From: a virus
Direction: 5' to 3' (one strand)
Virus record (IMG/VR): IMGVR_UViG_3300042894_005140
Coordinates: 34,595-98,594 of that record
DNA: 64,000 bases
Both the position numbers and the translations under genes were made by a program. This document shows positions 9,134-15,603 of the stretch, piece after piece. The notes below the pieces were generated by a model. It saw nothing but the letters and a program-made list of their open reading frames with translations, did no database searches and was not told where the DNA came from. Every line of letters starts with the position of its first letter. Within the stretch, counting starts at the first letter, position 1.

Positions 9134-9165
9134 TTAATATAACAAGAAAGGCTTGGTTGCCCAAG
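9134..9165 (-). promoter_or_regulatory. host-type promoter for gp43
   Basis: CTTGG (9165-9161) is followed by 18 bases and TTATATTAA (9142-9134) on the minus strand. The upstream box lies within the 3' arm of the terminator hairpin at 9149-9168. The predicted +1 coincides with the gp43 ATG at 9129. Confidence 0.65.
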
Positions 9166-9168
9166 CCT
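9149..9168 (-). terminator. rho-independent terminator before gp43
   Basis: An 8-bp perfect stem (AGGCTTGG / CCAAGCCT) with a 4-base loop, followed on the minus strand by TTCTTGTTAT. It ends the accessory unit that finishes with the dCTP deaminase-like gene. Confidence 0.65.
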
Positions 9169-9189
9169 ATCTTTTCAAAAGTGTTTTAA

Positions 9190-9687
9190 TTATTTTTTAT
9201 AAGCAGTATTTAATCCTTGCCATTGGCCATCATACTGTTCACCTACTTCTTCTACTCTCCAAAAGGCAATTTGAGCAATTCTAGCATCTTTTTCAATAAT
9301 GATTGAATTATTAACAATCATTGTAGTGTTCATAACCTCGCAATGGAAACCTGGATCCCACCAAGGTGATTCAATTTCTGTTCCTGTACGATATAAAGAT
9401 GAACGGTGAGTAATCTTAGCAGCACAATCATCAGGCACTTTAATACCTTCATTAAATGTTACTGAGTAAACACCTTTTGATAGCCTCCAACAATCCCTGC
9501 CATCAATTTTAATCAATGGTTGTTCATGATAAAAAGCAGGATCAATATGTGTTTTGTCTTTATAGACTACTGAACCAGCTGTAATCCATTCAATTTTTTG
9601 AACAGATAAGTCAATACCGATTTGAGCTCGTTTTGAAAACTCAGATTCGATAACATAATTTGAAATTTGATTTGAATTTAATAACAT
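9190..9687 (-). CDS. dCTP deaminase / dUTPase-fold nucleotide enzyme
   Basis: 165 residues. 'KITHRSSLYRTG', 'SPWWDPGFHCEVMNT' and 'ARIAQIAFWRVEEVGEQYDGQWQG' correspond to the RSSLGR, DPGFxGxxTLEL and RIGQxxF...YxGxYQG segments of the dCTP deaminase branch of the trimeric dUTPase fold. It should therefore act on dCTP or dUTP to feed dTTP synthesis or keep uracil out of DNA. The catalytic Glu in DPGF..xxLE aligns with the Glu in 'HCEVMN', but which reaction it performs (deaminase, dUTPase or bifunctional) cannot be decided here. Its start overlaps the stop of the small upstream gene (TAATG). It is the last gene of the accessory unit before the terminator. Confidence 0.8.
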   Translation of the reverse strand: MLLNSNQISNYVIESEFSKRAQIGIDLSVQKIEWITAGSVVYKDKTHIDPAFYHEQPLIKIDGRDCWRLSKGVYSVTFNEGIKVPDDCAAKITHRSSLYRTGTEIESPWWDPGFHCEVMNTTMIVNNSIIIEKDARIAQIAFWRVEEVGEQYDGQWQGLNTAYKK

Positions 9688-9860
9688 TATTTTTTTAATT
9701 TACTTAATATTTTGTCCCAAAACAAGTCTAACTTGTCTTTTCTTGCTTTACAACCACAATCATTATAGCCCATTTTTTTAGCTATAAATAAAGCAATTCG
9801 GTGGCCTTGTCCAAATGTAATTACACGAATTGCTATTTCAACAAACCCACCTAGCTTCAT
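9687..9860 (-). CDS. small Cys-containing phage protein (57 aa)
   Basis: 57 residues: ATG at 9860, stop TAA at 9687-9689. 'GHRIALFIAKKMGYNDCGCKARKDKLD' (in parts) carries a CxC pair followed by a basic K/R-x-x-L-x-x-L helix. This resembles a short motif (CGGC..R...LN) that recurs in many phage small proteins and may bind metal; the function is unknown. The stop overlaps the next ATG and the start overlaps the upstream stop, which supports real translation. Confidence 0.6.
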   Translation of the reverse strand: MKLGGFVEIAIRVITFGQGHRIALFIAKKMGYNDCGCKARKDKLDLFWDKILSKLKK

Positions 9861-10123
9861 TAGATTTGATGTCCTCCGTTATTGATTTTAATACTATCGT
9901 CTTCTCCGTAGGTTTGTTCATATAATTCTGTTGCTACTTCTGCTAAAACATCACCATTTCTATACTTACCCATAACATTTAGTACAAACATTACCATTTC
10001 CTTTTTGTGCATTTCTTTGGCTTGTTCTTTAACATTTTCTTTTGATTCTTCACTGTAAAATTCTGTTGTTTCAAATTGTTTAATTAGCCACTCCACTGCC
10101 GTTTGTTGTTTATTGTTTGTCAT
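9860..10123 (-). CDS. small 'TAVEWL' accessory protein
   Basis: 87 residues starting MTNNKQQTAVEWLIKQFE, then a helical acidic/basic stretch containing 'QAKEMHKKEM', ending 'NNGGHQI'. Proteins with T-A-V-E-W-L and 'QAKEMEK' are frequent in Bacteroidetes phages and have no known function. The first 25 bases of the gene are also found at the start of two sister genes in this block. Confidence 0.65.
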   Translation of the reverse strand: MTNNKQQTAVEWLIKQFETTEFYSEESKENVKEQAKEMHKKEMVMFVLNVMGKYRNGDVLAEVATELYEQTYGEDDSIKINNGGHQI

Positions 10124-10126
10124 TGC

Positions 10127-10348
10127 TCACCTCCCTTGTATTCTTATTTTATCACGCATCCATCTAATCCCTGCTTTAAAATTTAATCTTTCTAAAGGAT
10201 TGTCTAACCATTCAATTTCTTTATCTATCTCCTCATCACTTGGTAGTTGGATGGGAATTTGAGATAAAAGTATTTTATCCTCTGAATTATAAGTAAACCT
10301 TGCTAAATCTAACATTTTTTTTACTTGTTCTTCTGTGTATAGTTTCAT
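10127..10348 (-). CDS. small 'LYTEEQ' accessory protein
   Basis: 73 residues, MKLYTEEQVKKMLDLAR..., centre 'IQLPSDEEIDKEIEW', end 'KAGIRWMRDKIRIQG'. It is a clear paralog of the next upstream gene over the N-terminus, the PSDEEI motif and the 'WMR.KI' C-terminus. A GGAGGTGAGCAATG start region gives it a strong Shine-Dalgarno, encoded by the last codons of the upstream gene. The function is unknown. Confidence 0.65.
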   Translation of the reverse strand: MKLYTEEQVKKMLDLARFTYNSEDKILLSQIPIQLPSDEEIDKEIEWLDNPLERLNFKAGIRWMRDKIRIQGR

Positions 10349-10578
10349 TGCTCACCTCCTTGTATTTTATTACGCATCCAAGTTGCACCACCTAAGTAAG
10401 ATACATCGTAAGGATCAAATTCATCAAACTCCATACCATCCAACTCCATCATTTTTTTAATCTCCTCATCACTTGGTAGTTCGATGCATGGCACTAAATT
10501 ATTTGCAAGGTCGGATAGTTCCATAATACCTTCATCTAAAAGGTATCTTGTTAATTGCTTTTCTGTGTATAGTTTCAT
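10345..10578 (-). CDS. small 'LYTEKQ' accessory protein (paralog)
   Basis: 77 residues, MKLYTEKQLTRYLLDEG..., 'IELPSDEEIKKMM', 'GGATWMRNKIQGGEQ'. Paralog of the downstream neighbour, sharing N-terminus, PSDEEI and WMRxKI. Its terminal -GGEQ codons form the ribosome binding site of the next gene, and its own start has GGAGGTGAACAATG. The function is unknown. Confidence 0.65.
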   Translation of the reverse strand: MKLYTEKQLTRYLLDEGIMELSDLANNLVPCIELPSDEEIKKMMELDGMEFDEFDPYDVSYLGGATWMRNKIQGGEQ

Positions 10579-10901
10579 TGTTCACCTCCTCCGTAGGTTT
10601 CGTAGTAGTATTGTTCACCAGTTAGTGGTAGTGTACTTTCAGGATAATCAATTCCATGAACTGTTCCTTTGTTGTATGCAGTTTCAATTCTTTCTTTCTC
10701 CATTTCTTTGGCTTTTTCAAGTAATTTAATATACTGAATCTCAAATTCTTTCAGTGATATTTCCTCATTGTTTAATTTTGTAAGTAAATCCACATAAGAT
10801 TTTGCTAACCAATCTACTGCCAGTTTATTGTTTGTCATATTTTCTGTGTTTGTGTAAAGATGAATTATGTTTTTAAGTTTACTTATTTTATTGTTTGTCA
10901 T
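10575..10901 (-). CDS. small accessory protein with duplicated MTNNK leader
   Basis: 108 residues from the ATG at 10901, which has an excellent AGGAGGT ribosome site. A second MTNNK copy begins at 10838 ('MTNNKLAVDWLAKSY') and could be the ancestral start, because 'AVDWLAKSY' corresponds to the AVEWL start of sister proteins. The body contains 'KAKEMEKERIETAYNKG' and ends 'YYYETYGGGEQ', the classic tail of these Bacteroidetes phage proteins. The double leader looks like a recombination product. The function is unknown. Confidence 0.65.
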   Translation of the reverse strand: MTNNKISKLKNIIHLYTNTENMTNNKLAVDWLAKSYVDLLTKLNNEEISLKEFEIQYIKLLEKAKEMEKERIETAYNKGTVHGIDYPESTLPLTGEQYYYETYGGGEQ

Positions 10902-11119
10902 TTGTTACCTCCTTCGTAGGTTAATTCAATTACCTTAAACTCAAGTATACCGACATTGTTATTGCTATTGACAAAATGTTCAATTTCACCCAATGTTGTA
11001 TTCTGATTACATAACATTGATGGATTTATAACCTTCCAATCATCTGGGCCAATTTGAATACTTGTCTTAAAAGTTGCTACAAATTGTTTTACTGCCGTTT
11101 GTTGTTTATTGTTTTCCAT
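10898..11119 (-). CDS. small accessory protein with MENNKQQTAV leader
   Basis: 73 residues. The leader MENNKQQTAVKQF is shared with neighbours; the rest ('IGPDDWKVINPSMLC', 'GILEFKVIELTYEGGNK') is unrelated and beta-rich. The C-terminal 'YEGGNK' codons supply the AGGAGGT for the next gene. Not recognised. Confidence 0.6.
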   Translation of the reverse strand: MENNKQQTAVKQFVATFKTSIQIGPDDWKVINPSMLCNQNTTLGEIEHFVNSNNNVGILEFKVIELTYEGGNK

Positions 11120-11540
11120 TTACTATTTCAATTAATTTTTTAAGACAAGCAAGTTCTGCTTCTTCGTATGGTTGATATTTCATCTCCCATTGTTTAGGGT
11201 CTGTATTATAATGACCAATAACAGAAATATCCCACCAGGTAGTTTTATTAATTAGTCCTCCAATATAATTGATTTGACATCTAAGATTGTGGTTCTCTCT
11301 AAACCATCTAAATGCTTGTGAGAATGTTGGTGCTCCGAACCATTTTAACCTATCATGTTTTTGAAAAGGTATATAATCTCCTGATGCATCTCTTATATTG
11401 TTAAAGTAAAATGATTCAGCATTTTTTCCATCATAAAAAGCTAAACAAGGTTCATCAAATCCAAGTTGCTTTAACTCTAAAGCAAGTTCGTAGGGTACAA
11501 ATTCTTTGTTCATCTCCGTTTGTTGTTTATTGTTTGTCAT
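11106..11540 (-). CDS. Bacteroidetes-phage 'FVPYE.AL' protein
   Basis: 144 residues. 'NKEFVPYELALELKQLGFDEPCLAFYD' (in parts), 'FSQAFRWFRENHNL' and 'YEEAELACLKKLIEIV' define a protein often seen in Bacteroidetes phages and prophages, of unknown function. Homologs I recall begin at about 'NKEFVPYE', so the first nine residues (MTNNKQQTE) look like an added copy of the leader used by the sister genes. It is the first gene of the unit behind the promoter at 11560-11591. Confidence 0.7.
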   Translation of the reverse strand: MTNNKQQTEMNKEFVPYELALELKQLGFDEPCLAFYDGKNAESFYFNNIRDASGDYIPFQKHDRLKWFGAPTFSQAFRWFRENHNLRCQINYIGGLINKTTWWDISVIGHYNTDPKQWEMKYQPYEEAELACLKKLIEIVNGKQ

Positions 11541-11559
11541 AACTTTTATTTCTATACCG

Positions 11560-11591
11560 TAAATATACGAACATTATTTCAAAAAGCCAAA
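11560..11591 (-). promoter_or_regulatory. host-type promoter for the accessory small-gene unit
   Basis: TTTGG (11591-11587), an 18-base spacer and GTATATTTA (11568-11560) on the minus strand; the ATG follows 19 bases later. Same geometry as the other seven promoters. Confidence 0.7.
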
Positions 11592-11598
11592 TCTGTTT

Positions 11599-12216
11599 TT
11601 AAATTTCTTTATATTTCCAAATAAAACCACCTGATGATTTTTGTCTTCCTTTACATGTTCCTATTATACCCATTTCTGATTTATAACCTAGATAATCTCT
11701 AGCTTCATTTATGCTATCCCATTCTTTAATAGGAATACCAGATAAATCACATTGGATAACTGATTTTTTATGGGGGTTAGCATTTTTCATTCTTTGGATT
11801 GTATTGAGGGATGTTGATCTTTTTTTAGCTATACCTATTTTATCTATGTTTACTTCTGTATAGGTAGGATTAGTTTTAGTTATTAAATGACATAAGTATA
11901 TTAAATCATTATCATCAATATCTGATTTTATGTGATTAATAGCTTTATGGACCCATCTAATATTATCTTTTTCATATCCTTTGGAACTATCAATTCTATC
12001 TAAAGAGGCTGTGTTTAAATGGTAATTATAAGATATTGTAGCGTTTACAATATTAATATCTACCTTTGTTAAAGCACATTTTTTGTTTTGTTTTAAAAAT
12101 AAATCCCATAAGTAATCTATATCTAAATCAAAACTTAAACCTCTTTTGATAGCGTTTGATTGTATTTTTTTAAAAAAAGTAATACAAATTTTTTCTGATG
12201 ATTTTTTTCTAGCCAT
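11599..12216 (-). CDS. free-standing HNH homing endonuclease with NUMOD-type C-terminus
   Basis: 205 residues. The N-terminal half has 'CALTKVDINI' followed by 'TASLDRIDSSKGYEKDNIRWVHKAINHIKSD' (in parts), the pattern of HNH-type endonucleases in which 'xLDRIDxxxGYxxxNIxWV' carries the catalytic His-equivalent/Asn region. The C-terminal part ('QCDLSGIPIKEWDSINEARDYLG', 'GGFIWKY') is a NUMOD1-like DNA-binding module typical of mobile endonucleases. It lies between folE and the promoter of the accessory block, with a hairpin just upstream of its ATG, so it is probably a selfish insertion into an intergenic site. It is coded separately from its neighbours, with gaps on both sides. Confidence 0.85.
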   Translation of the reverse strand: MARKKSSEKICITFFKKIQSNAIKRGLSFDLDIDYLWDLFLKQNKKCALTKVDINIVNATISYNYHLNTASLDRIDSSKGYEKDNIRWVHKAINHIKSDIDDNDLIYLCHLITKTNPTYTEVNIDKIGIAKKRSTSLNTIQRMKNANPHKKSVIQCDLSGIPIKEWDSINEARDYLGYKSEMGIIGTCKGRQKSSGGFIWKYKEI

Positions 12217-12223
12217 GTTTATG

Positions 12224-12253
12224 TTCTATGTGTCTATACATATGCACATAGAA
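12224..12253 (-). promoter_or_regulatory. hairpin upstream of the HNH endonuclease
   Basis: A 9-bp inverted repeat (TTCTATGTG / CACATAGAA) with a 12-base loop lies about 8 bases before the HNH ATG. No T-run follows, so it is not a terminator. Structures of this kind upstream of free-standing homing endonuclease genes can restrict their translation; that role is inferred here. Confidence 0.4.
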
Positions 12254-12261
12254 ACTAAAAA

Positions 12262-12936
12262 TTAACCCATTTTAATCATCTCTAAAACTTCCATTTTAGC
12301 TGTTTTAGTATGATCAGCAAAAACTCCACTTACTTCACTTGTCATCATAGAAGCACCCTGATGTTTTACACCGCGACATGAGACGCAATTGTGTGTTGCT
12401 TTAACCATAACCATTACCCCAACATTTCCTTCACAAATTTTGTCAATAGCATTATGAATAGCCATAGTAAGTTGTTCTTGAATAGCACCTCTACGTCCAA
12501 AATGATCAACAATGCGGTTTAATTTACTTAAACCCACCACATTACCTTCAGGACCGGGGATGTAAGCAATGTGAACTACTCCCATAATTGTTTGGTGGTG
12601 GTGCGAACATTGACTAATTAAAGGAATATCTTTTTCTAATACAATTCCTTGATACCCATCACTTGGAAATGAGGTAATGTCACTCATAGCATCGTAACGA
12701 CCTTTCCACAAATCAAATACATAAGCTTTAGCTACACGGCGAGGTGTATCAGCACTGTTAGGATCATTTCTCCAATCACATTGTAAAGCATCTAAAAATT
12801 TACCATAAGCTTCTGCTGCCTCATCTACCATTGACCACTTTTCTTTCTCAGTAAATGGGAAACCAGGAGCAATACCATTAGCATAACCTTGTTTTACACA
12901 CTCTAGATCGAGTGTAAATGTTTTATTTTTTTCCAT
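12262..12936 (-). CDS. folE: GTP cyclohydrolase I (7-deazaguanine pathway)
   Basis: 224 residues. It converts GTP to dihydroneopterin triphosphate, the first step to preQ0. The zinc and active-site segments are present: 'QCSHHHQTIMG', 'VVGLSKLNRIVDHFGRR', 'IQEQLT' and 'ATHNCVSCRGV'. 'SADTPRRVAKAYV' is the conserved N-terminal helix pair. It is the last gene of an island that also holds queD, queE, queC and dpdA, so its job is most likely 7-deazaguanine synthesis rather than folate. Confidence 0.95.
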   Translation of the reverse strand: MEKNKTFTLDLECVKQGYANGIAPGFPFTEKEKWSMVDEAAEAYGKFLDALQCDWRNDPNSADTPRRVAKAYVFDLWKGRYDAMSDITSFPSDGYQGIVLEKDIPLISQCSHHHQTIMGVVHIAYIPGPEGNVVGLSKLNRIVDHFGRRGAIQEQLTMAIHNAIDKICEGNVGVMVMVKATHNCVSCRGVKHQGASMMTSEVSGVFADHTKTAKMEVLEMIKMG

Positions 12937-12954
12937 AACTTATATTGTAATATA

Positions 12955-13458
12955 TTAATCTTCAGGTAAGTGGCCAAGTATATGTGGTAAGTTTCTTTTA
13001 GTTCCATCAACTGAATCTAAACCATATCCTACTAGCCAGTACTCATTTTCTAAATTAAAACCATACATTAGATCAGGATTGTTAACTGTGTGTCTTTTAA
13101 ACAAAGTTATTGGAGTTATTGATTTTGGATTTGATAAATTTAAATGAGTTATTAAAGCATTCATTGTATTACCTGAATCGTAGATATCATCTACAATATA
13201 AACATCTCTTCCTTCAATATTAGTTTCAATTGATTTAGAAATTTGGATTGTGTTTTGTGTTATACCCTCATAAGATTTAGCACGTATAAAGTCTATATGA
13301 CAATCACCTACACGCTTCACTAAATCTGTAAAGAACATAAACGCCCCATTTAAAACACAAATAAAAACGGGAGGATAATCATGTTGTTTTTTTGTAATAT
13401 TGTAGGCCAACTCACCTACTTTGTTTTTAATTTCTTGTTCTGTAAATAAAGTTATCAT
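12955..13458 (-). CDS. hpt: hypoxanthine(-guanine) phosphoribosyltransferase
   Basis: 167 residues. It transfers ribose-5-phosphate from PRPP to hypoxanthine or guanine. The PRPP-binding loop 'VYIVDDIYDSGNTM' (86-99) and the N-terminal 'PPVFICVLNGAFMFFTDLVKRV' (in parts) with 'IDFIRAKSYEG' are characteristic of bacterial HPRT. Within a 7-deazaguanine island it could recycle the guanine released by DpdA base exchange or boost GTP supply for FolE, which is inference. It overlaps the upstream thioredoxin-like gene by 4 bases. Confidence 0.9.
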   Translation of the reverse strand: MITLFTEQEIKNKVGELAYNITKKQHDYPPVFICVLNGAFMFFTDLVKRVGDCHIDFIRAKSYEGITQNTIQISKSIETNIEGRDVYIVDDIYDSGNTMNALITHLNLSNPKSITPITLFKRHTVNNPDLMYGFNLENEYWLVGYGLDSVDGTKRNLPHILGHLPED

Positions 13459-13694
13459 TTTACTAATTTTTTCAATACATCTTTTACTTCATCAGCACCT
13501 TCAAATAAGTGCTTACCATTTTTATCTTCAATAACTAAAGTAGGTACCCATTCAATATTAAAAGATTCAGTGATTAAATCTTCTTCATAAGTATTAACCA
13601 TTTTAATGTTAGTATGTTTACTAAACTCAGTCATTATAGGTTTTAATTCGGCACATTTGCCGCATTCATCATTATAGAAAAATGTTATGTTCAT
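13455..13694 (-). CDS. thioredoxin/glutaredoxin-like protein (CGKC)
   Basis: 79 residues with a thioredoxin fold pattern: beta strand 'NITFFYNDECGKC' with the redox pair Cys11/Cys14, a helix, and the cis-proline segment 'EWVPTLVIED'. It is shorter than typical thioredoxin (about 105). It may reduce a phage enzyme such as the ribonucleotide reductase. A second, different thioredoxin lies 1.7 kb away in the same island. Confidence 0.8.
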   Translation of the reverse strand: MNITFFYNDECGKCAELKPIMTEFSKHTNIKMVNTYEEDLITESFNIEWVPTLVIEDKNGKHLFEGADEVKDVLKKLVK

Positions 13695-13698
13695 TATT

Positions 13699-13706
13699 AT
13701 AAATAT
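13699..13706 (-). promoter_or_regulatory. late-type motif ATATTTAT
   Basis: Minus-strand ATATTTAT ends 4 bases before the ATG at 13694. It matches the motif found before structural genes, but no TTTGG box lies upstream. It could be an internal promoter giving a leaderless transcript for the thioredoxin-like gene. Confidence 0.35.
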
Positions 13707-14107
13707 TATAATTTTGATTCGGGGAGTTTAAATACACGTTTTACTTGTTCTGAAATAGGTATTGGGGCTCCTTCTTCATCTACTCTAACAAATGTCATAT
13801 TTGTAGCTAGTAAAATAACCTCATCACCCCTAAATACATTATATCCTCTTGCCTCAATATTAAAAGTAGCTGATGTGTTTCCTACTTTAAACATTTCAGC
13901 ATATATTTTAACAAGTTGTTTTTCTTTAGCAGGTTTTAAAAATACACACTTATCCATAGCAACAGTAATCATGTTTTGACTTCTACATTTTTCCATTGCA
14001 TAAGCAGCAACCGCGGCATCTATCCAGCTAAGCAATTTGCCGCCAAATAGATTACCGTGGAAACCTAAATCTGATTTTTTAACTGGGTGTGTTGATAGTA
14101 AATCCAT
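13706..14107 (-). CDS. acyl-CoA thioesterase-like hotdog protein
   Basis: 133 residues matching the YciA/ACOT hotdog family: 'NLFGGKLLSWIDAAVAAYA', 'ITVAMDKCVFLKPAK', 'KVGNTSATFNIEARGYN' and 'ATNMTFVRVDEEG'. In the family, the 'GNxFGGxxLxWID' helix contains the catalytic Asp (here in WIDAA). Such enzymes hydrolyse acyl-CoA thioesters. It lies between QueE (1-base overlap at the start) and the thioredoxin-like gene, inside the 7-deazaguanine island, where its role is not obvious. It may alter host lipid or CoA pools, or act on an acylated substrate in DNA modification; both are speculation. Confidence 0.85.
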   Translation of the reverse strand: MDLLSTHPVKKSDLGFHGNLFGGKLLSWIDAAVAAYAMEKCRSQNMITVAMDKCVFLKPAKEKQLVKIYAEMFKVGNTSATFNIEARGYNVFRGDEVILLATNMTFVRVDEEGAPIPISEQVKRVFKLPESKL

Positions 14108-14898
14108 TATACAGCCCTGCGAGTATCATATGAGATTATGTGGTCACGACCAGTCCAATTATATCCCATTTCAAATGCTTTTTCTAAGCTAATAGGATAT
14201 TGTTTAATCAATTCCTCTCTATTATCACCAGCGGGCATTAACCAAGTTTTGTTTTTAGGAATATTCATTTCAACCCTAAATGCTTCAATTTCTTGAATGT
14301 TTTCTTTAGTACCATCATAAACTGGTTTGTAATGATAGTCTGTATGGTAATCTAAAGTTTTACGAATTGCCTCTTTATTCAAACGAAGTTTGTTGTGTTG
14401 GTCAATCATTTTCTGATCCACGAGCTTACCCATTGGAGTGGTAACGTCAAGAGCAGGAACAGAATTACTAAACTTTGGAGATAAAGATACCAACCCAAAC
14501 GGGTAATCAGTTTCAATAAAATGACTACCTTCTGTTTCAATGGTTATACATATACCACGCTCATGAGCAAAGTGAGTTAATTCATTACAAAGGTCAGGTT
14601 GCATAGTAGGTGAGCCACCAGTTAACATCATTTCTGTAATTTCAGGATTCTCATCATAAATTTTAATAATGTCATTAAATGTATAAATACCTTTTTCAGG
14701 GTGGATACTTGTATACCAACTATCACACCATCCACCTGCACCAAACCAACATCTGTGAGTACAACCTGTAGTTCTAATAGCTACTGTTGGTCTACCTTGT
14801 CTTGAACCTTCACTCTGAATGCAAGTGTAAACCTCAAGTACAGGTAATTTTTTATTATAGTCAAGAATACGACCTGGTTTTTTAATTTCTTTTTCCAT
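14107..14898 (-). CDS. queE: 7-carboxy-7-deazaguanine synthase (radical SAM)
   Basis: 263 residues. It converts 6-carboxy-tetrahydropterin to 7-carboxy-7-deazaguanine. 'VYTCIQSEGSRQGRPTVAIRTTGC' (in parts) is the QueE N-terminus. The radical SAM cysteines are Cys46, Cys50 and Cys58, a CX3CX7C arrangement instead of the standard CX3CX2C; other QueE proteins are known with expanded loops. 'MMLTGGSPTMQPDL' is the GGEP-like SAM segment, and 'ETEGSHF' and 'LSPKFSN' are typical of QueE. The start overlaps nothing upstream, and the gap to queD is 2 bases. Confidence 0.93.
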   Translation of the reverse strand: MEKEIKKPGRILDYNKKLPVLEVYTCIQSEGSRQGRPTVAIRTTGCTHRCWFGAGGWCDSWYTSIHPEKGIYTFNDIIKIYDENPEITEMMLTGGSPTMQPDLCNELTHFAHERGICITIETEGSHFIETDYPFGLVSLSPKFSNSVPALDVTTPMGKLVDQKMIDQHNKLRLNKEAIRKTLDYHTDYHYKPVYDGTKENIQEIEAFRVEMNIPKNKTWLMPAGDNREELIKQYPISLEKAFEMGYNWTGRDHIISYDTRRAV

Positions 14899-14900
14899 TA

Positions 14901-15365
14901 TTATCCTTTATAAAATGCTGTGTTTTTTTCATGTTCCCTAAATTCAACTTGAACTATTTTTACACGCTTATTTGTTTCTTTTTGAATAAATGTGTTTAGC
15001 TTGTAATAAAAATATTGAGCAAAACATTCTGCTCCTGTATTAGGTATTACTCGTAATTGGATTATACCTTCGGCATCCATGTTACGAAAATGAGAAAGAT
15101 ATGGATCATCTTCTGCAATGATTGTAGTATGATCAAGCATATAATCCATCCATGCTTTAGGATTCATACCGTCGATAGTACCTTGGGAACGCTTCATACC
15201 TCCAAAGTCCCATACCCAGTTGCGGTGGTCAAGATCGCCTTCAAACCATACTTTTAAACTTACTCCGTAACCATGTAGGAAACGACAATGAGTATCTATA
15301 GCTTTCCATTGACGGAATACAGTTGAGTAACCGTCAAATACTTTTGTTGATCTAAAACTACCCAT
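14901..15365 (-). CDS. queD: 6-carboxy-tetrahydropterin synthase
   Basis: 154 residues of the PTPS/QueD fold. 'HCRFLHGYGVSLKVWFEG' (in parts) carries the zinc His residues and the catalytic-Cys position of the C-x3-H-G-H motif (here C-R-F-L-H-G-Y). 'VWDFGGMK' matches the 'VxDFGxLK' segment, 'LDHTTIIAEDDP' the catalytic DH region, and 'TGAECFAQYFYYKL' the helix carrying the substrate Glu. The second His of HGH is Tyr, so the zinc site is slightly altered. The C-terminus overlaps nothing; the start overlaps the upstream thioredoxin by 8 bases. Confidence 0.88.
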   Translation of the reverse strand: MGSFRSTKVFDGYSTVFRQWKAIDTHCRFLHGYGVSLKVWFEGDLDHRNWVWDFGGMKRSQGTIDGMNPKAWMDYMLDHTTIIAEDDPYLSHFRNMDAEGIIQLRVIPNTGAECFAQYFYYKLNTFIQKETNKRVKIVQVEFREHEKNTAFYKG

Positions 15366-15603
15366 TAATAAATTCCATTATTTGTTCAAAACTTTTAACT
15401 CCTACAAACCGACGTAATTCTTGTCCATTTTGAGCTAGTACTACTGTAGGAACACTCATTACATTAGCTGAACGTGCTCTATCTGCTTCATAATCAATGT
15501 TAATTTTTTCAACATTAATTTGTTGTCCTACTTTATCCATAATAGGACCTAAGGTTCGACATGGTTCACACCATGGTGCGGTAAAATAAAATATCTGTTT
15601 CAT
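15358..15603 (-). CDS. thioredoxin (WCEPC)
   Basis: 81 residues: 'IFYFTAPWCEPCRTLGPIMDKV' (in parts) with redox pair Cys12/Cys15 and the cis-proline segment 'MSVPTVVLAQNG'. It is a compact thioredoxin like those of T4-type phages. It may be the electron donor for the class II ribonucleotide reductase encoded 5 kb upstream. Overlaps of 4-8 bases couple it to both neighbours. Confidence 0.9.
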   Translation of the reverse strand: MKQIFYFTAPWCEPCRTLGPIMDKVGQQINVEKINIDYEADRARSANVMSVPTVVLAQNGQELRRFVGVKSFEQIMEFING

